From assembly GCA_934527325.1 (NCBI GenBank), contig CAKTAG010000004.1, positions 1 through 36,571 on the forward strand: a DNA stretch of 36,571 nt. The letters run 5' to 3'. This document shows positions 36,455 to 36,571 of this stretch, one piece after another (the stretch's first letter is position 1; every line of letters begins with the position of its first letter). This DNA is from an uncultured Candidatus Soleaferrea sp. GTDB lineage: Bacteria; Bacillota; Clostridia; Oscillospirales; Ruminococcaceae. Under the pieces are notes generated by a model that did no database searches, had not been told where the DNA came from, and was given only the letters and a program-made list of their open reading frames with translations. Both the position numbers and the translations under genes were made by a program.

Positions 36455-36494
36455 TCTATACCTAAACGCTATTCTAACATATACATCACATTAT

Positions 36495-36523
36495 ATTATA
36501 CTATTATATTAATTAAATGTCAA
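36495..36523 (-). promoter_or_regulatory. Consensus sigma-70 promoter of the rimP-nusA-infB operon
   Basis: On the minus strand a perfect TTGACA (36523-36518), 17 bases, then a perfect TATAAT (36500-36495). Transcription would start near 36488, giving an untranslated leader of about 114 nt before the rimP TTG. Confidence 0.85.
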
Positions 36524-36528
36524 TACCA

Positions 36529-36571
36529 AGGGGGGCACGACCGACAAACGCATGAATGATTACCTTTTACA
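36529..36571. other. GC-richer unassigned window end
   Basis: The last 43 bases are clearly richer in G and C than their surroundings and begin with a run of six G (36531-36536). On the plus strand an ATG at 36551 opens seven codons before the edge, but the AAGGGGGG ahead of it is 14 bases away. On the minus strand the segment could be the end of an RNA or protein gene. Too little is present to decide. Confidence 0.3.

Noticed and set aside
36551..36571. Start of a divergent plus-strand gene at the right edge
   Set aside because: Only seven codons are visible and the purine-rich tract is too far upstream of the ATG to serve clearly as a ribosome site.

Overview
The window is very AT-rich and looks like the chromosome of a low-GC Firmicute, most likely an uncultured Clostridia-type gut anaerobe. 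Evidence: the dnaG-rpoD macromolecular-synthesis pair, a Firmicute-style rimP-nusA-rnpM(ylxR)-ylxQ-infB-rbfA operon, a RicT/YaaT homologue, strong AGGAGG-like ribosome binding sites, frequent TTG starts, and an ATP synthase c subunit with the Na+-binding signature. Stops are mostly TAA. TGA ends atpF, atpG and tgt at normal family lengths, so the code is standard and RF2 is needed. No rRNA, tRNA, CRISPR array, prophage or insertion sequence is visible, and no gene-free stretch exceeds 300 bases (the longest is 4255-4536, 282 nt).

Plus strand, left end (1-4254): the 3' end of dnaG (primase), then rpoD (housekeeping sigma) and polA (DNA polymerase I). polA converges on the minus-strand genes, and a bidirectional terminator at 4430-4486 separates them.

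Minus strand, 4537-20538, read right to left: ftsY, prfB (RF2), a RING/zinc-ribbon DUF2628-like membrane protein, galU, an amidohydrolase, a fumarase alpha subunit without its beta partner, the full F1Fo ATP synthase cluster atpI-B-E-F-H-A-G-D-C, an unrecognised one-TM protein and a CtpE-like P-type ATPase. Most gaps are under 75 nt, so much of this may be co-transcribed. A lone plus-strand gene of 113 codons (20694-21035) sits between ftsY and argS.

Minus strand, 21051-36374, read right to left: the transcription/translation operon rimP-nusA-rnpM-ylxQ-infB-rbfA, a membrane-stress-like cluster pspA-orf106-lemA-htpX, then ricT, tgt-lspA-rluD-PBP2, and argS with its own promoter. The rimP operon has a perfect TTGACA-17-TATAAT promoter and a terminator-like leader hairpin.

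The most unusual point is prfB. Its reading frame breaks at a run of ten A residues near codon 39, while the usual CUU-UGA-C autoregulatory frameshift site is absent. Removing one A restores a normal full-length RF2. This could be transcriptional slippage, a different programmed frameshift, or a homopolymer sequencing error; the sequence alone cannot decide. Other points worth a look are the short epsilon subunit, the orphan fumarase alpha subunit, the PspA/LemA/HtpX cluster with an unknown small protein, and a possible attenuator ahead of rimP-nusA.
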